From NCBI GenBank assembly GCA_000585055.1, contig JEMX01000061.1, forward strand, positions 70,234 to 134,233: 64,000 bases of DNA, given 5' to 3'. The position numbers were made by a program, and so were the translations under genes. The DNA is from Candidatus Accumulibacter appositus (GTDB lineage Bacteria; Pseudomonadota; Gammaproteobacteria; Burkholderiales; Rhodocyclaceae). The notes under the pieces are model-generated. The model was not told the origin of the DNA. It searched no databases and saw only the letters and a list, made by a program, of their open reading frames with translations. Below are positions 26,579 to 33,788 of the stretch, piece by piece (the first letter of the stretch is position 1; each line of letters opens with the position of its first letter).

Positions 26579-27112
26579 ATGAAGTTTCGCACCCTGTTTC
26601 TACTGCTCATCCTCGGCGCTACCGCTGGCTTTTCGGCACTCAATTGGGAGGCCTTCACTGCCCCGACCGCTCTTTCGCTGGGTGTGACCGAAGTGCAGGC
26701 GCCGATTGGCGTGATCATGTTGGGCGTCGTCAGTCTGCTGACCGCTTACTTTCTGCTCTTCGTGATTTACGTGCAGGCGTCGGCGCTGTTCGATTCGCGT
26801 CGCCATGCGCAGGAGTTGAAAGCCAACCAGGAGCTGGCGGACCGGGCCGAGGCCTCGCGCTTTACCGACCTGCGCGGTTTCATCACCACCGAGCTGCAGG
26901 CGATGGCCAGGCAGAGCGCAGGCAACGCGGGGCCGGCTGGCGCTGACCCGGTGCTTCTCGCCCGCCTCGATCGCATCGAGACCGAATTGCTAACGGCAAT
27001 CGAGCAATCGGGGAACAATGTCGTCACCTCACTTGGCGGCATCGAGGACCGTCTCAGCCGCTCGGCGGATGGCGGCGGCCTGCCCGTGCTTGCTGCGAAA
27101 ACAAGTTTGTGA
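26579..27112 (+). CDS. Small inner-membrane protein, LapA-domain-like
   Basis: This 177-residue protein has two membrane helices (FRTLFLLLILGATAGFSALNW and GVIMLGVVSLLTAYFLLFVIY) followed by a cytosolic region rich in Glu/Gln/Ala with coiled-coil character (residues 75-165). The layout resembles LapA/DUF1049 proteins, some of which help lipopolysaccharide assembly, but similarity is weak and the soluble part is longer than typical. It stands alone and is bracketed by two direct copies (A and B) of the dispersed repeat. Function unknown. Confidence 0.7.
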   Translation: MKFRTLFLLLILGATAGFSALNWEAFTAPTALSLGVTEVQAPIGVIMLGVVSLLTAYFLLFVIYVQASALFDSRRHAQELKANQELADRAEASRFTDLRGFITTELQAMARQSAGNAGPAGADPVLLARLDRIETELLTAIEQSGNNVVTSLGGIEDRLSRSADGGGLPVLAAKTSL

Positions 27113-27120
27113 CGGTTACT

Positions 27121-27243
27121 GATGTCGTAGCCGCGGCCGCGACTCACCAACCTTTCTTCTTGCCCTGCGGGACAGGGGCCGGGAAGGGGGAAGTGGTCAT
27201 GACTTTCATGATCTGGGGGATCGCCACCAGTGACGACCGTTAA
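27121..27243 (+). repeat. Dispersed structured repeat, copy B
   Basis: This copy is more diverged than A and C. The first dyad is rebuilt around GTCG...CCGCGG...CGAC, the second hairpin pairs CCCTG with CAGGG, and the 3' part keeps GGTCATGACTTTCATGATCT and the terminal ACCGTTA. It lies 8 bases after the LapA-like gene, in the same orientation as copy A, and directly before the rho-independent terminator at 27257. Confidence 0.75.
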
Positions 27244-27256
27244 TGCCGCGGAGACA

Positions 27257-27290
27257 AGAAAAAGCCCGCACTCGGCGGGCTTTTTCTTTT
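27257..27290. terminator. Bidirectional rho-independent terminator
   Basis: A perfect stem AAAAAGCCCGC/GCGGGCTTTTT with loop ACTCG is followed by CTTTT on the plus strand, and the A-run on the left gives a T-run on the minus strand. It lies between the LapA-like gene (plus) and the 3' end of rhlE (minus), so it can end both transcripts. Confidence 0.92.
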
Positions 27291-27308
27291 CAGTAGCGGC
27301 TTAGTCGA

Positions 27309-28721
27309 TCAGCGATCGCCGTAAGCCCGGCGGCCGGCGCCACCGCCGGCACCCGCAGCATGACCGCCGCTCTTGGACCCTTCGCGGTAAGGCGCACGTG
27401 GCATTCCGTCGCGGCGGGGAGCAAAAGGCTTGCCCTGACGGTTATCGCCACCCTTCCAGCCCGGCTTGCCGGTCGGTCGCGGCTTTGCCGGCGACGGCCG
27501 ACGCGTCGGCTCGTGGCCTTCGACGACGGCGACCGGAATCGCCTGCTTGGTGAAGCGCTCGATCTTGCGGACGTTGAAGTGCTCGGCGTGATGAACCAGC
27601 GAGATGGCTAGGCCATTGCGGCCAGCACGGCCGGTACGACCAATGCGGTGCACGTAGTCTTCGGCGAACTTGGGGAGGTCGTAGTTGAAAACGTGCGTGA
27701 TCGTCGGGACGTCGATGCCGCGCGCGGCAACATCGGTGGCAACCAGGATGCGCACCTGGCCGCGACGCATGGCGGTCAGCGTGCGATTGCGCGCGCCCTG
27801 ATGCATGTCACCGTGTAACGCCGCCGCGTTGAGGCCGGCGACGTTGAGACGGTCGCTGACCGTATCGGCGTCGCGCTTGGTGGCAGTGAACACCACAGCC
27901 TGATCGATCGTGGCATCGCGTAGAAGGTGGTCGAGCAGGCGGTTCTTGTGCGACAGGTCGTCGACAAAGTGCATGCGCTGCTCGATGTTGTCGTGCCGGG
28001 TGGTAGTTGCATCGACGCGAATCTGCAGCGCGTCGCGCGTCATCCGCTTCGCCATTTCGCCGACGGTTCCGTCGAGCGTTGCCGAGAAGAGCATCGTCTG
28101 ACGCGCGGCAGGGGTAGCCGAAACGATTTTTTCGATGTCTTCGATGAAACCCATGTCCAGCATGCGGTCGGCTTCGTCAAGGACGAGCACCTGCAGCTGG
28201 GAAAAGTCGATCTTGCCCGAGTTCATGTGGTCGATCAGACGGCCCGGCGTGGCGACCAGGATTGCCGGATTGCGGCCAAGAAGTTCCATCTGCTTCGGAT
28301 AAGGCATGCCGCCGAGAATGGCAACGGCGCGCACGTGGTGCACCTGGCGACCGTACTTGTCGGTAGCCGCAGTAACCTGCAGCGCGAGCTCGCGGGTCGG
28401 CGTCAGGACCAGCATTTTCGGCTGTGCGGGCTGGAAGCGCTGGCGATCGTTGCCATGCGAGCGGGCCGGGCGACGACCCTGGGTGGTCGGGTTGCTTGGG
28501 CGCGCCGCTTCGGGAGCACGTTCCTGAGAAGCGAAGCGATGCAGTGCCGGCAGCATGAAGGCGGCGGTTTTGCCCGAACCCGTCTGTGAGGAAACCATCA
28601 GGTCGCGGCCCTCGAGGGCCGCCGGAATGGCTTGTTTCTGGACCGGCGTCGGTTCGCTGTAACCGGAATCGGTAAGGGCATTGAGGATGGCCGGATGGAG
28701 GCCGATTTCTGCAAAAGTCAT
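27309..28721 (-). CDS. rhlE: DEAD-box ATP-dependent RNA helicase, RhlE type
   Basis: This 470-residue helicase has all core motifs: the Q motif region EPTPVQKQAIP, Walker A SSQTGSGKTAAF, PTRELALQV, VLDEADRMLDMGF, SATLDGTV, ARGIDVPTITHVFNYDLP and HRIGRTGRAGRNG. The C-terminal 90 residues are rich in Arg, Gly, Pro and Lys, typical of an RNA-binding tail. A linker in the first domain (about 70-100) is longer than usual and rich in Arg/Pro/Gln. The family unwinds RNA in ribosome assembly and cold adaptation. A 286-base leader precedes it. Confidence 0.94.
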   Translation of the reverse strand: MTFAEIGLHPAILNALTDSGYSEPTPVQKQAIPAALEGRDLMVSSQTGSGKTAAFMLPALHRFASQERAPEAARPSNPTTQGRRPARSHGNDRQRFQPAQPKMLVLTPTRELALQVTAATDKYGRQVHHVRAVAILGGMPYPKQMELLGRNPAILVATPGRLIDHMNSGKIDFSQLQVLVLDEADRMLDMGFIEDIEKIVSATPAARQTMLFSATLDGTVGEMAKRMTRDALQIRVDATTTRHDNIEQRMHFVDDLSHKNRLLDHLLRDATIDQAVVFTATKRDADTVSDRLNVAGLNAAALHGDMHQGARNRTLTAMRRGQVRILVATDVAARGIDVPTITHVFNYDLPKFAEDYVHRIGRTGRAGRNGLAISLVHHAEHFNVRKIERFTKQAIPVAVVEGHEPTRRPSPAKPRPTGKPGWKGGDNRQGKPFAPRRDGMPRAPYREGSKSGGHAAGAGGGAGRRAYGDR

Positions 28722-28768
28722 GGTTCTCTTTTCTATGGATGCGCCGCACCATACCCATGAGGCATAGT

Positions 28769-28887
28769 GCGTTGCGAAAAAACAGATGCAACGCCAACCA
28801 ACGAAAAGCTGAGAGAGACTTTGATCGAGCCGGTAGTTTGGATCAATTCACGGAAGTCAGCAGCCATCGGCACAAAAGCTTTGTGCC
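28769..28887 (-). promoter_or_regulatory. Structured leader upstream of rhlE
   Basis: The 286 bases between ubiC and rhlE hold two strong hairpins on the rhlE side: GCGTTGC/GCAACGC at 28769-28794 (12-base loop), and GGCACAAA-AGC-TTTGTGCC at 28869-28887. No T-run follows either, so they are not terminators. Long structured leaders are known for cold-inducible RNA helicases, so post-transcriptional control of rhlE is a plausible reading. No open frame in the region is convincing. Confidence 0.5.
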
Positions 28888-29007
28888 AGTGCGGCGCTGA
28901 ATGAATCGACACCAGAAGGCAGGGGGGCTTGAGAGTTACGGCCAGGTTCGCGATGCTCGTCGCACCGTGCAGCCCGTGGCCACTCAGTGCAGCCGCGCAT
29001 TGTAGCA

Positions 29008-29598
29008 TCAGCGCGCGACGCGCGGGGCTTTTTTTCCGGTTTCGCGGAGTTGCAGTACCTGCGGCGAGAAGACCTCGGTGACTAGCACCGATTGTGCGCC
29101 AAACCGGAAGTGCGAGCGTCGCGCCCAGAGGTTTGCCGCCGCCGGCCCATCCAGTTGCAGGGCGGCGAGTGCCGGTACGAATAACGGGTGGTGGCCATCG
29201 AGCCGCTTGAAGCTGATCTTGCCACGTCTGAAGCCGGGGTGCGAGAAGAGCAGCGCGCCAAGCGAGCGGTCTCCCAGACGAGCTAGCCAGACCTGCAATG
29301 GGCCGCAGGGGCGATACGGCAAGACGGTGTGTGCGAAGACGACCACCCGCTTGTCGCAGAGCAGGGCCACCTCCCGGATCCACGCCAGCACCCCCGGCTC
29401 GATTTCGAGCAGTCGCGCCTCATCGGCGGTCGGCAGGGCGAGGCCCTGGCGCAGCACGCGCACCGCGAAGCGTCCGCGGGCCTGGATGCGCGCGGTCAGC
29501 GAGCCACGGTCACGCAACCAGGGGACGAAGCTGACGTTGTCCGGCGTGCGCAGCAAGCGGCTGTGCCAAGCCCCTTGCGAGGCGCTGATGGTGAACAC
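29008..29598 (-). CDS. ubiC: Chorismate lyase
   Basis: This 196-residue cytosolic enzyme splits chorismate into 4-hydroxybenzoate and pyruvate, the first committed step of ubiquinone synthesis. Family features are WLRDRGSLTARIQARG near residue 30, the conserved Arg in VREVALL-type context (WIREVALLCDKRVVVFAHTVLP), LGDRSLGALLF, and WARRSHFRFGAQSVLVTEVF at the C-terminus. I place the start at GTG 29598, 14 bases after the stop of the DUF192 gene; longer in-frame starts would run through that gene. ubiA is not adjacent in the window. Confidence 0.88.
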   Translation of the reverse strand: MFTISASQGAWHSRLLRTPDNVSFVPWLRDRGSLTARIQARGRFAVRVLRQGLALPTADEARLLEIEPGVLAWIREVALLCDKRVVVFAHTVLPYRPCGPLQVWLARLGDRSLGALLFSHPGFRRGKISFKRLDGHHPLFVPALAALQLDGPAAANLWARRSHFRFGAQSVLVTEVFSPQVLQLRETGKKAPRVAR

Positions 29599-29612
29599 CG
29601 GGCTCGCTTCGC

Positions 29613-30056
29613 TTACTGCGGACGCGGAGACTTGTCGAGGCCGGCAATGCGCGCTCCCGGCTTGATGCCCTTGCTGGCGAACCAGTCGAGGTTCATTTCC
29701 AGTGCGTAATGTGCATCCGCGGCGGCGCAGTGGTTGTCCTCGGTTTGCGGCTGCATCTGTTCGATGTTCAGAATGCGCCCGTCGTGGTCGAGGAAGGCGA
29801 CCGACAGCGGCAGATAGGTGTTGCGCATCCACATGCAATGGCGCGCAGCCCTGGAAAAAACGAACAGCATCCCTTGGTTGGCCGGCATGCTGCGGCGATT
29901 CATCAGACCCTGCGCGCGATTGGCGTCATCCGCGGCGACTTCGGCTTCGATTCGGTAGAAGCCGGCGCTGAGCTCGATGCGCGCAAGCTGCGCAGACGCT
30001 GGCGGAGCAGCCAGCAAGGACGCCAGCGCGATCAGGGAACAGGAAAGCCTGTACAT
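29613..30056 (-). CDS. DUF192 protein, secreted
   Basis: This 147-residue protein has a clear signal peptide (MYRLSCSLIALASLLAAPPASAQ), which fixes the start at 30056. The mature part is a DUF192 domain: RAQGLMNRRSMPANQGMLFVF, CMWMRNTYLPLSVAFLD, and ALEMNLDWFASKGIKPGARI. DUF192 proteins are small periplasmic or extracellular beta-barrel proteins of unknown function. It is followed by ubiC 14 bases later in the same direction. Confidence 0.88.
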   Translation of the reverse strand: MYRLSCSLIALASLLAAPPASAQLARIELSAGFYRIEAEVAADDANRAQGLMNRRSMPANQGMLFVFSRAARHCMWMRNTYLPLSVAFLDHDGRILNIEQMQPQTEDNHCAAADAHYALEMNLDWFASKGIKPGARIAGLDKSPRPQ

Positions 30057-30197
30057 CGCAACTCCAGGATAAAGGATGGATTGACCCGCAGGGACCGGCC
30101 CCCTCGACCTTGTCCCGTCCGCGGAAAGCCGCCGGAAAGCGGATGCTGGCAATTTGTCGAGAACCGTCTGGCCTTGGCGGGAGGGTGTGCTTGACGA

Positions 30198-30488
30198 CTA
30201 CTTCCGCGCCTTGCTCTTCGCTTTGGCGCTTTTTTTCGCGCTTGTTGTTGGCTTGGCCGAAGCCTTCTTTCGCGGTGCCACTTTGCCAGCGGCGCTGGCC
30301 TTGGGTTTGGCGGCTGCTGACCGCTGCGCGCTTTTCGGCGGCGGCTTTGGGTGCACCGTCGGTGCGCCGATGCTGACCTCGCCGGCGGCATTCTCGGCCG
30401 CTTTCGGTACCGCCAGGGCCAGCGTGCCAGAGAGCAGCAAGAGGCCGGCGAGCAGGCCGCGCACGGAACGCCTATAGGGGACTTTCAT
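30198..30488 (-). CDS. Small Lys/Ala/Pro-rich exported protein
   Basis: This 96-residue protein has a signal peptide (LLAGLLLLSGTLALA) and a mature part that is almost entirely Lys, Ala, Ser and Pro, ending KKSAKAKSKARK. The composition resembles histone H1-like or AlgP tails but the export signal argues against DNA binding in the cytosol. It begins directly after the stop of the c-d1 cytochrome gene, so it belongs to the nirJ transcript. I recognise no family; low complexity makes function calls unsafe. Confidence 0.6.
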   Translation of the reverse strand: MKVPYRRSVRGLLAGLLLLSGTLALAVPKAAENAAGEVSIGAPTVHPKPPPKSAQRSAAAKPKASAAGKVAPRKKASAKPTTSAKKSAKAKSKARK

Positions 30489-32105
30489 TTAGTGACTGGT
30501 GCCTTCGGAACGCGAAATCTTGTTCCAGACGTTGTATTTGCCGACCGGTTTCCTGGCCGGAATCCGCTTTACTTCCTTGAGCGTTTGTGCGTCGATCACG
30601 ACCAGCGCGCCATCGAGTTCCCAGAGGCTGGCCAGCGCAAAGCGGCCGTCACGGGTGAACTCGACGTGGGCCAGTGTCTGTCCGGGCTGGGCCTTGATCT
30701 GCCCGACCACTTCCAGGCTCTGCTTGTCGATGACCTGCAGAACATTTTTGTTTTCCTTGCTCATCATCGAGTCGGTGAAAGCGTAGCGACTGTTTTCGTG
30801 GCTGCGCATAAAGAAGCCTGGGCCAAGGGTCTTTATTTCCTTGACGGTCTCGTAGGAATCTAGATCGATGACCGTCACCAGTCCTTCGTTGAGGTTTGGC
30901 GAGGCCATGACCGTCCGCACGCGACCCGTTGGGTCGGTCCACTGCCAGGTGATGCCCGAGCCCAGATGCGGCATTCCCGGCAGATCGAGGTCGGCAATCT
31001 TCTTGCGACCGTCGAGAAAGATCACCTGCCCCTTGCTCGCCGAGCGTGATGAGCCGAGGATCTCGTCGTAGCTCTGAGTGAAGAAGAAATCATCGAGATA
31101 GTCCTTGAGCATGGTTCGCTGCGGGTAGAACATGCCCGGCGTGAAGTGACCTTCCCGGTACTGGAAGTCATGCACCAGTCCCTCGGCGACCGGCGCGGCG
31201 TCCGGATCGTAGCTGATCTCCCAGGCTTCGGGAACGTCCTTCAGCGCGGCGACGAAACTCTTGCGCGGTGCCGCGTCGTAGACTGCCGAGACCCGCGAGG
31301 TCTTGTCGCCGGCAGCATTGAGGGCCGGGATGATTTTCACCAGCGAGAGGTCTTTGGCGTCGAGCAGAACCAGACTGTGCGGTAGGTAGTTGGCAACCAT
31401 CACCCACTTGCCGTCACCGGAGACGGCGGCGTTGCGCGTGTTCAGGCCGGCGCGGATTTCGGCGACGACGGCCAGATTGTAGATGTCGAACTTAGTGATC
31501 CAGCCGTCGCGCGACGCGAAATAGACGAAGCGGCCATCGGGCGAGAACTTCGGTCCGCCGTGCAGCGCGTAGCGGCTGGGGAAGCGGTGCAGACGTTCGA
31601 GCTTGTCGCCGTCGAGAACCGACACGTGATGGTCGCCGGTTTCGACGACGATGAAGAGATTCAGCGGGTCGGCACCTTTCAGCCCAGGGCCGGGCTGGTC
31701 GGGCAGCTTGGCGGCGTCGGCGTTGACCACCTGCGAAGCGCGAATTTCGCTCTCGCCCCATTGCGGTGCCGGATTGACCTCACTGTAGATCAGATCTGCC
31801 AGTTGTTGCATCTGCTGGGCGTCCAGCTTGTCGGCAAAGCCCGGCATCTGCGTCGCTACGCGCCCTTCCGCGATCACTTTCAGCGCTTCGGGTTTGCGCA
31901 GTCGTGCCAGGTTCTCCGGCAGCAGCGCCGGACCGATACCGCCAAAGCGCGTTTCGCCGTGGCAGGCGGCACAATGCTCCTTGTACACTGTCTGGACGCC
32001 GGCTACGTCGGCTGAACTTGATTCGCTGGCGAAGGACGAGAACGATGAGCCGCCAGCAAGAGATATCGCCAGGCAGGCGGCGGACAGGGATAGGCGCCCG
32101 TTCAT
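30489..32105 (-). CDS. Cytochrome c-d1 family protein, NirN-like
   Basis: This 538-residue periplasmic protein has a signal peptide (residues 1-27), a small c-type heme domain with HCAACH (Cys45-His49) and a probable Met87 ligand, then an eight-bladed d1 propeller from about 145. His182 in YALHGGPKF fits the d1 heme ligand. In NirS nitrite reductase two pocket histidines are needed; here the first falls in LKDVPEAWEI (no His), while MPHLGSG keeps the second. The ending GKYNVWNKISRSEGTSH is more NirN-like. I therefore favour a d1-biosynthesis or electron-transfer role over nitrite reduction. The ATG overlaps the nirJ stop (TAATG). Confidence 0.85.
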   Translation of the reverse strand: MNGRLSLSAACLAISLAGGSSFSSFASESSSADVAGVQTVYKEHCAACHGETRFGGIGPALLPENLARLRKPEALKVIAEGRVATQMPGFADKLDAQQMQQLADLIYSEVNPAPQWGESEIRASQVVNADAAKLPDQPGPGLKGADPLNLFIVVETGDHHVSVLDGDKLERLHRFPSRYALHGGPKFSPDGRFVYFASRDGWITKFDIYNLAVVAEIRAGLNTRNAAVSGDGKWVMVANYLPHSLVLLDAKDLSLVKIIPALNAAGDKTSRVSAVYDAAPRKSFVAALKDVPEAWEISYDPDAAPVAEGLVHDFQYREGHFTPGMFYPQRTMLKDYLDDFFFTQSYDEILGSSRSASKGQVIFLDGRKKIADLDLPGMPHLGSGITWQWTDPTGRVRTVMASPNLNEGLVTVIDLDSYETVKEIKTLGPGFFMRSHENSRYAFTDSMMSKENKNVLQVIDKQSLEVVGQIKAQPGQTLAHVEFTRDGRFALASLWELDGALVVIDAQTLKEVKRIPARKPVGKYNVWNKISRSEGTSH

Positions 32106-33298
32106 TACGCTCTCCGGATTCTGATGTGCGGGGTGACGGTCAGGCGTTCTCGGCCGGGCTCGACGCCGATTTCTTCGTCGTCGAGGTAACAGCCCGGGTC
32201 TTCGGCCCAGGAATCGCCGGTCAGCTGTTGTGCACGCACGCGGGTGTTGCCATTGCAGATGTCGAAGTGCTGGCAGTCGCCGCAACGCCCCGAGACGCTG
32301 CGCGGGAACCGCTTCAGGCCAGCCATCAGGGGGTCGGAAACATCCATCCAGATTTCCGAGAACGGCCGTTCACGGATGTTGCCCAGGTTGTAATGCCACC
32401 ACATGGTGTCCGGATGGACATTGCCGAGGTTGTCGATGTTGGCCACATTGACGCCCGAGGAATTGCCGCCCCATTGCGCCAGCCGGGCGCGGATGTTGGC
32501 CGCCTTGTCGGGGAAATTCTTTTTCACCCAATACAGGAAGTAGACCCCGTCGGCATCGTTGTTGCCGGTGGTGAACTCCTTGTGCAGGCCGCGTTGCTGA
32601 TAATCCCAGCAGGTGTCGAAGAGCAGATCCATGGCCCAGCGCGTCAGCTTGTGCTGCGCGTCGTCCTTGCGGTTCTTGTTGCCGCGGCCGGCGTAGTTGA
32701 GGTGCGAGAAATAGAAGCGATCGATGCCTTCGTCTTCGACCAGTTCGAGCAGGCGCGGCAGGTCGTGTGCATTGTCCTGGGTCATCGTGAAACGCACGCC
32801 GATTTTCAGACCCAAGTCGCGGCACAGGCGAATGCCTTTCAGCGAGGCTTCGAACGCGCCATCCATGCGTCGGAACTTGTCGTGCGTTGCGCCCATGCCA
32901 TCGAGCGAAACGCCGACATAGTCGAAATCGCACTCGGCGATGCGATCGATATTCGTTGCATCGATCAGGGTTCCGTTGGACGACAGGCCGACGTAAAAGC
33001 CCATCGCTTTCGCGCGTCGGGCGATGTCGAAGATGTCCGGGCGCAACAGCGGCTCGCCGCCGGAGAGGATCAGCACCGGAACGCGGAAGCGCTTGAGGTC
33101 GTCCATCACTGCGTAAATCTCTTCGGTGTTCAGCTCACCGGGGAAGTCCTTGTCGGCGGAGATCGAATAGCAGTGCTTGCAGGTCAGATTGCAGCGGCGG
33201 ATGAGATTCCAGATGACCACCGGCGCCGGCGGGTTCTGCTTGGGGCCGGGCTGCTTGGCTGCCACGAGTTCCTGCATGTACTGGGAGATTCGAAACAT
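32105..33298 (-). CDS. nirJ: Heme d1 biosynthesis radical SAM protein
   Basis: This 397-residue radical SAM enzyme is involved in replacing propionates by oxo groups during heme d1 synthesis. The cluster motif is RRCNLTCKHCYS (Cys36, Cys40, Cys43); SGGEPLLRPDIF is the SAM-binding GGE; the C-terminal SPASM-like cysteines are in RCGDCQHFDICNGNTRVRA and DPGCY. The ATG at 33298 is preferred over GTG 33307, which has no room for a ribosome site. Other nir genes (nirF, nirDLGH, nirE) are not in the window. An FNR/Dnr-type box lies about 58 bases upstream. Confidence 0.92.
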   Translation of the reverse strand: MFRISQYMQELVAAKQPGPKQNPPAPVVIWNLIRRCNLTCKHCYSISADKDFPGELNTEEIYAVMDDLKRFRVPVLILSGGEPLLRPDIFDIARRAKAMGFYVGLSSNGTLIDATNIDRIAECDFDYVGVSLDGMGATHDKFRRMDGAFEASLKGIRLCRDLGLKIGVRFTMTQDNAHDLPRLLELVEDEGIDRFYFSHLNYAGRGNKNRKDDAQHKLTRWAMDLLFDTCWDYQQRGLHKEFTTGNNDADGVYFLYWVKKNFPDKAANIRARLAQWGGNSSGVNVANIDNLGNVHPDTMWWHYNLGNIRERPFSEIWMDVSDPLMAGLKRFPRSVSGRCGDCQHFDICNGNTRVRAQQLTGDSWAEDPGCYLDDEEIGVEPGRERLTVTPHIRIRRA

Positions 33299-33355
33299 CG
33301 TGCGCACTTCCCGAAAGAAAACCGTGTATTAGAGAGCAGGCCCGGCGGCTGGGCT

Positions 33356-33369
33356 TTGACGTGGATCAA
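33356..33369. promoter_or_regulatory. FNR/Dnr-type operator upstream of nirJ
   Basis: TTGAC-GTGG-ATCAA matches the FNR/Dnr consensus TTGAT-N4-ATCAA at nine of ten positions. Its centre is about 64 bases upstream of the nirJ start codon. Control by low oxygen or nitric oxide fits a heme d1 pathway gene. Binding is inferred from the motif and its position. Confidence 0.7.
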
Positions 33370-33575
33370 GCCCTACGCCATCCACTGCCGCCCTGTAGAT
33401 CAGCTGCAGAACTGCTCAGGCGACTGTTTGCCTAGCGGAGAAAGCCACATTCTCGCCTTCGTTCCTCCGCTCGGCAAGGTGTGACCGTCGATCCCTCGAT
33501 TAGTGCGCTTGCGGTGGGCATGAGCTTCGTGCTTTTTGGCCGCAGTTCAGTTTTCCGAGCCGCGCGAGAAGCCTT

Positions 33576-33788
33576 GTGTACGGCGGCACGGCGCTGGACG
33601 CGTGCTCGCGAAGCGTCGAGAATAGGCGCTCGACGCGCTTGGCTGCGCTGGTGGGAGTCATGGGCATAGTGGGAGTGGCGGGCTTGAGCGGCTGCCGTTT
33701 AGAGAAAGGTCTTTTCGAGGTGCTGTTTCCGATGCGGGCAGTACGGCTAGACGACAGCTACGGCCAGACTCAAGGCCATGGCCGCTGA
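33576..33788 (+). CDS. Possible small lipoprotein upstream of clsB (weak)
   Basis: The 70-codon frame contains a hydrophobic run LAALVGVMGIVGVAGLSGC ending in a lipobox-like LSGC, then a short polar tail, and overlaps the clsB start by 11 bases. That is the layout of a small lipoprotein coupled to the next gene. Against it, the frame has no good ribosome site and no recognisable relatives. The 470 bases between nirJ and clsB otherwise hold only the FNR-type box. Confidence 0.3.
   Translation: MYGGTALDACSRSVENRRSTRLAALVGVMGIVGVAGLSGCRLEKGLFEVLFPMRAVRLDDSYGQTQGHGR

Noticed and set aside
29008-29040. GC-rich stem with T-run near the ubiC end considered as a terminator
   Set aside because: The T-run is on the plus strand, where no gene ends, and the stem has only about five pairs inside coding sequence.
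31904-33484. Plus-strand open frame of about 520 codons opposite nirJ
   Set aside because: NirJ on the minus strand has all radical SAM motifs. The plus frame has none and would oppose a coupled operon.
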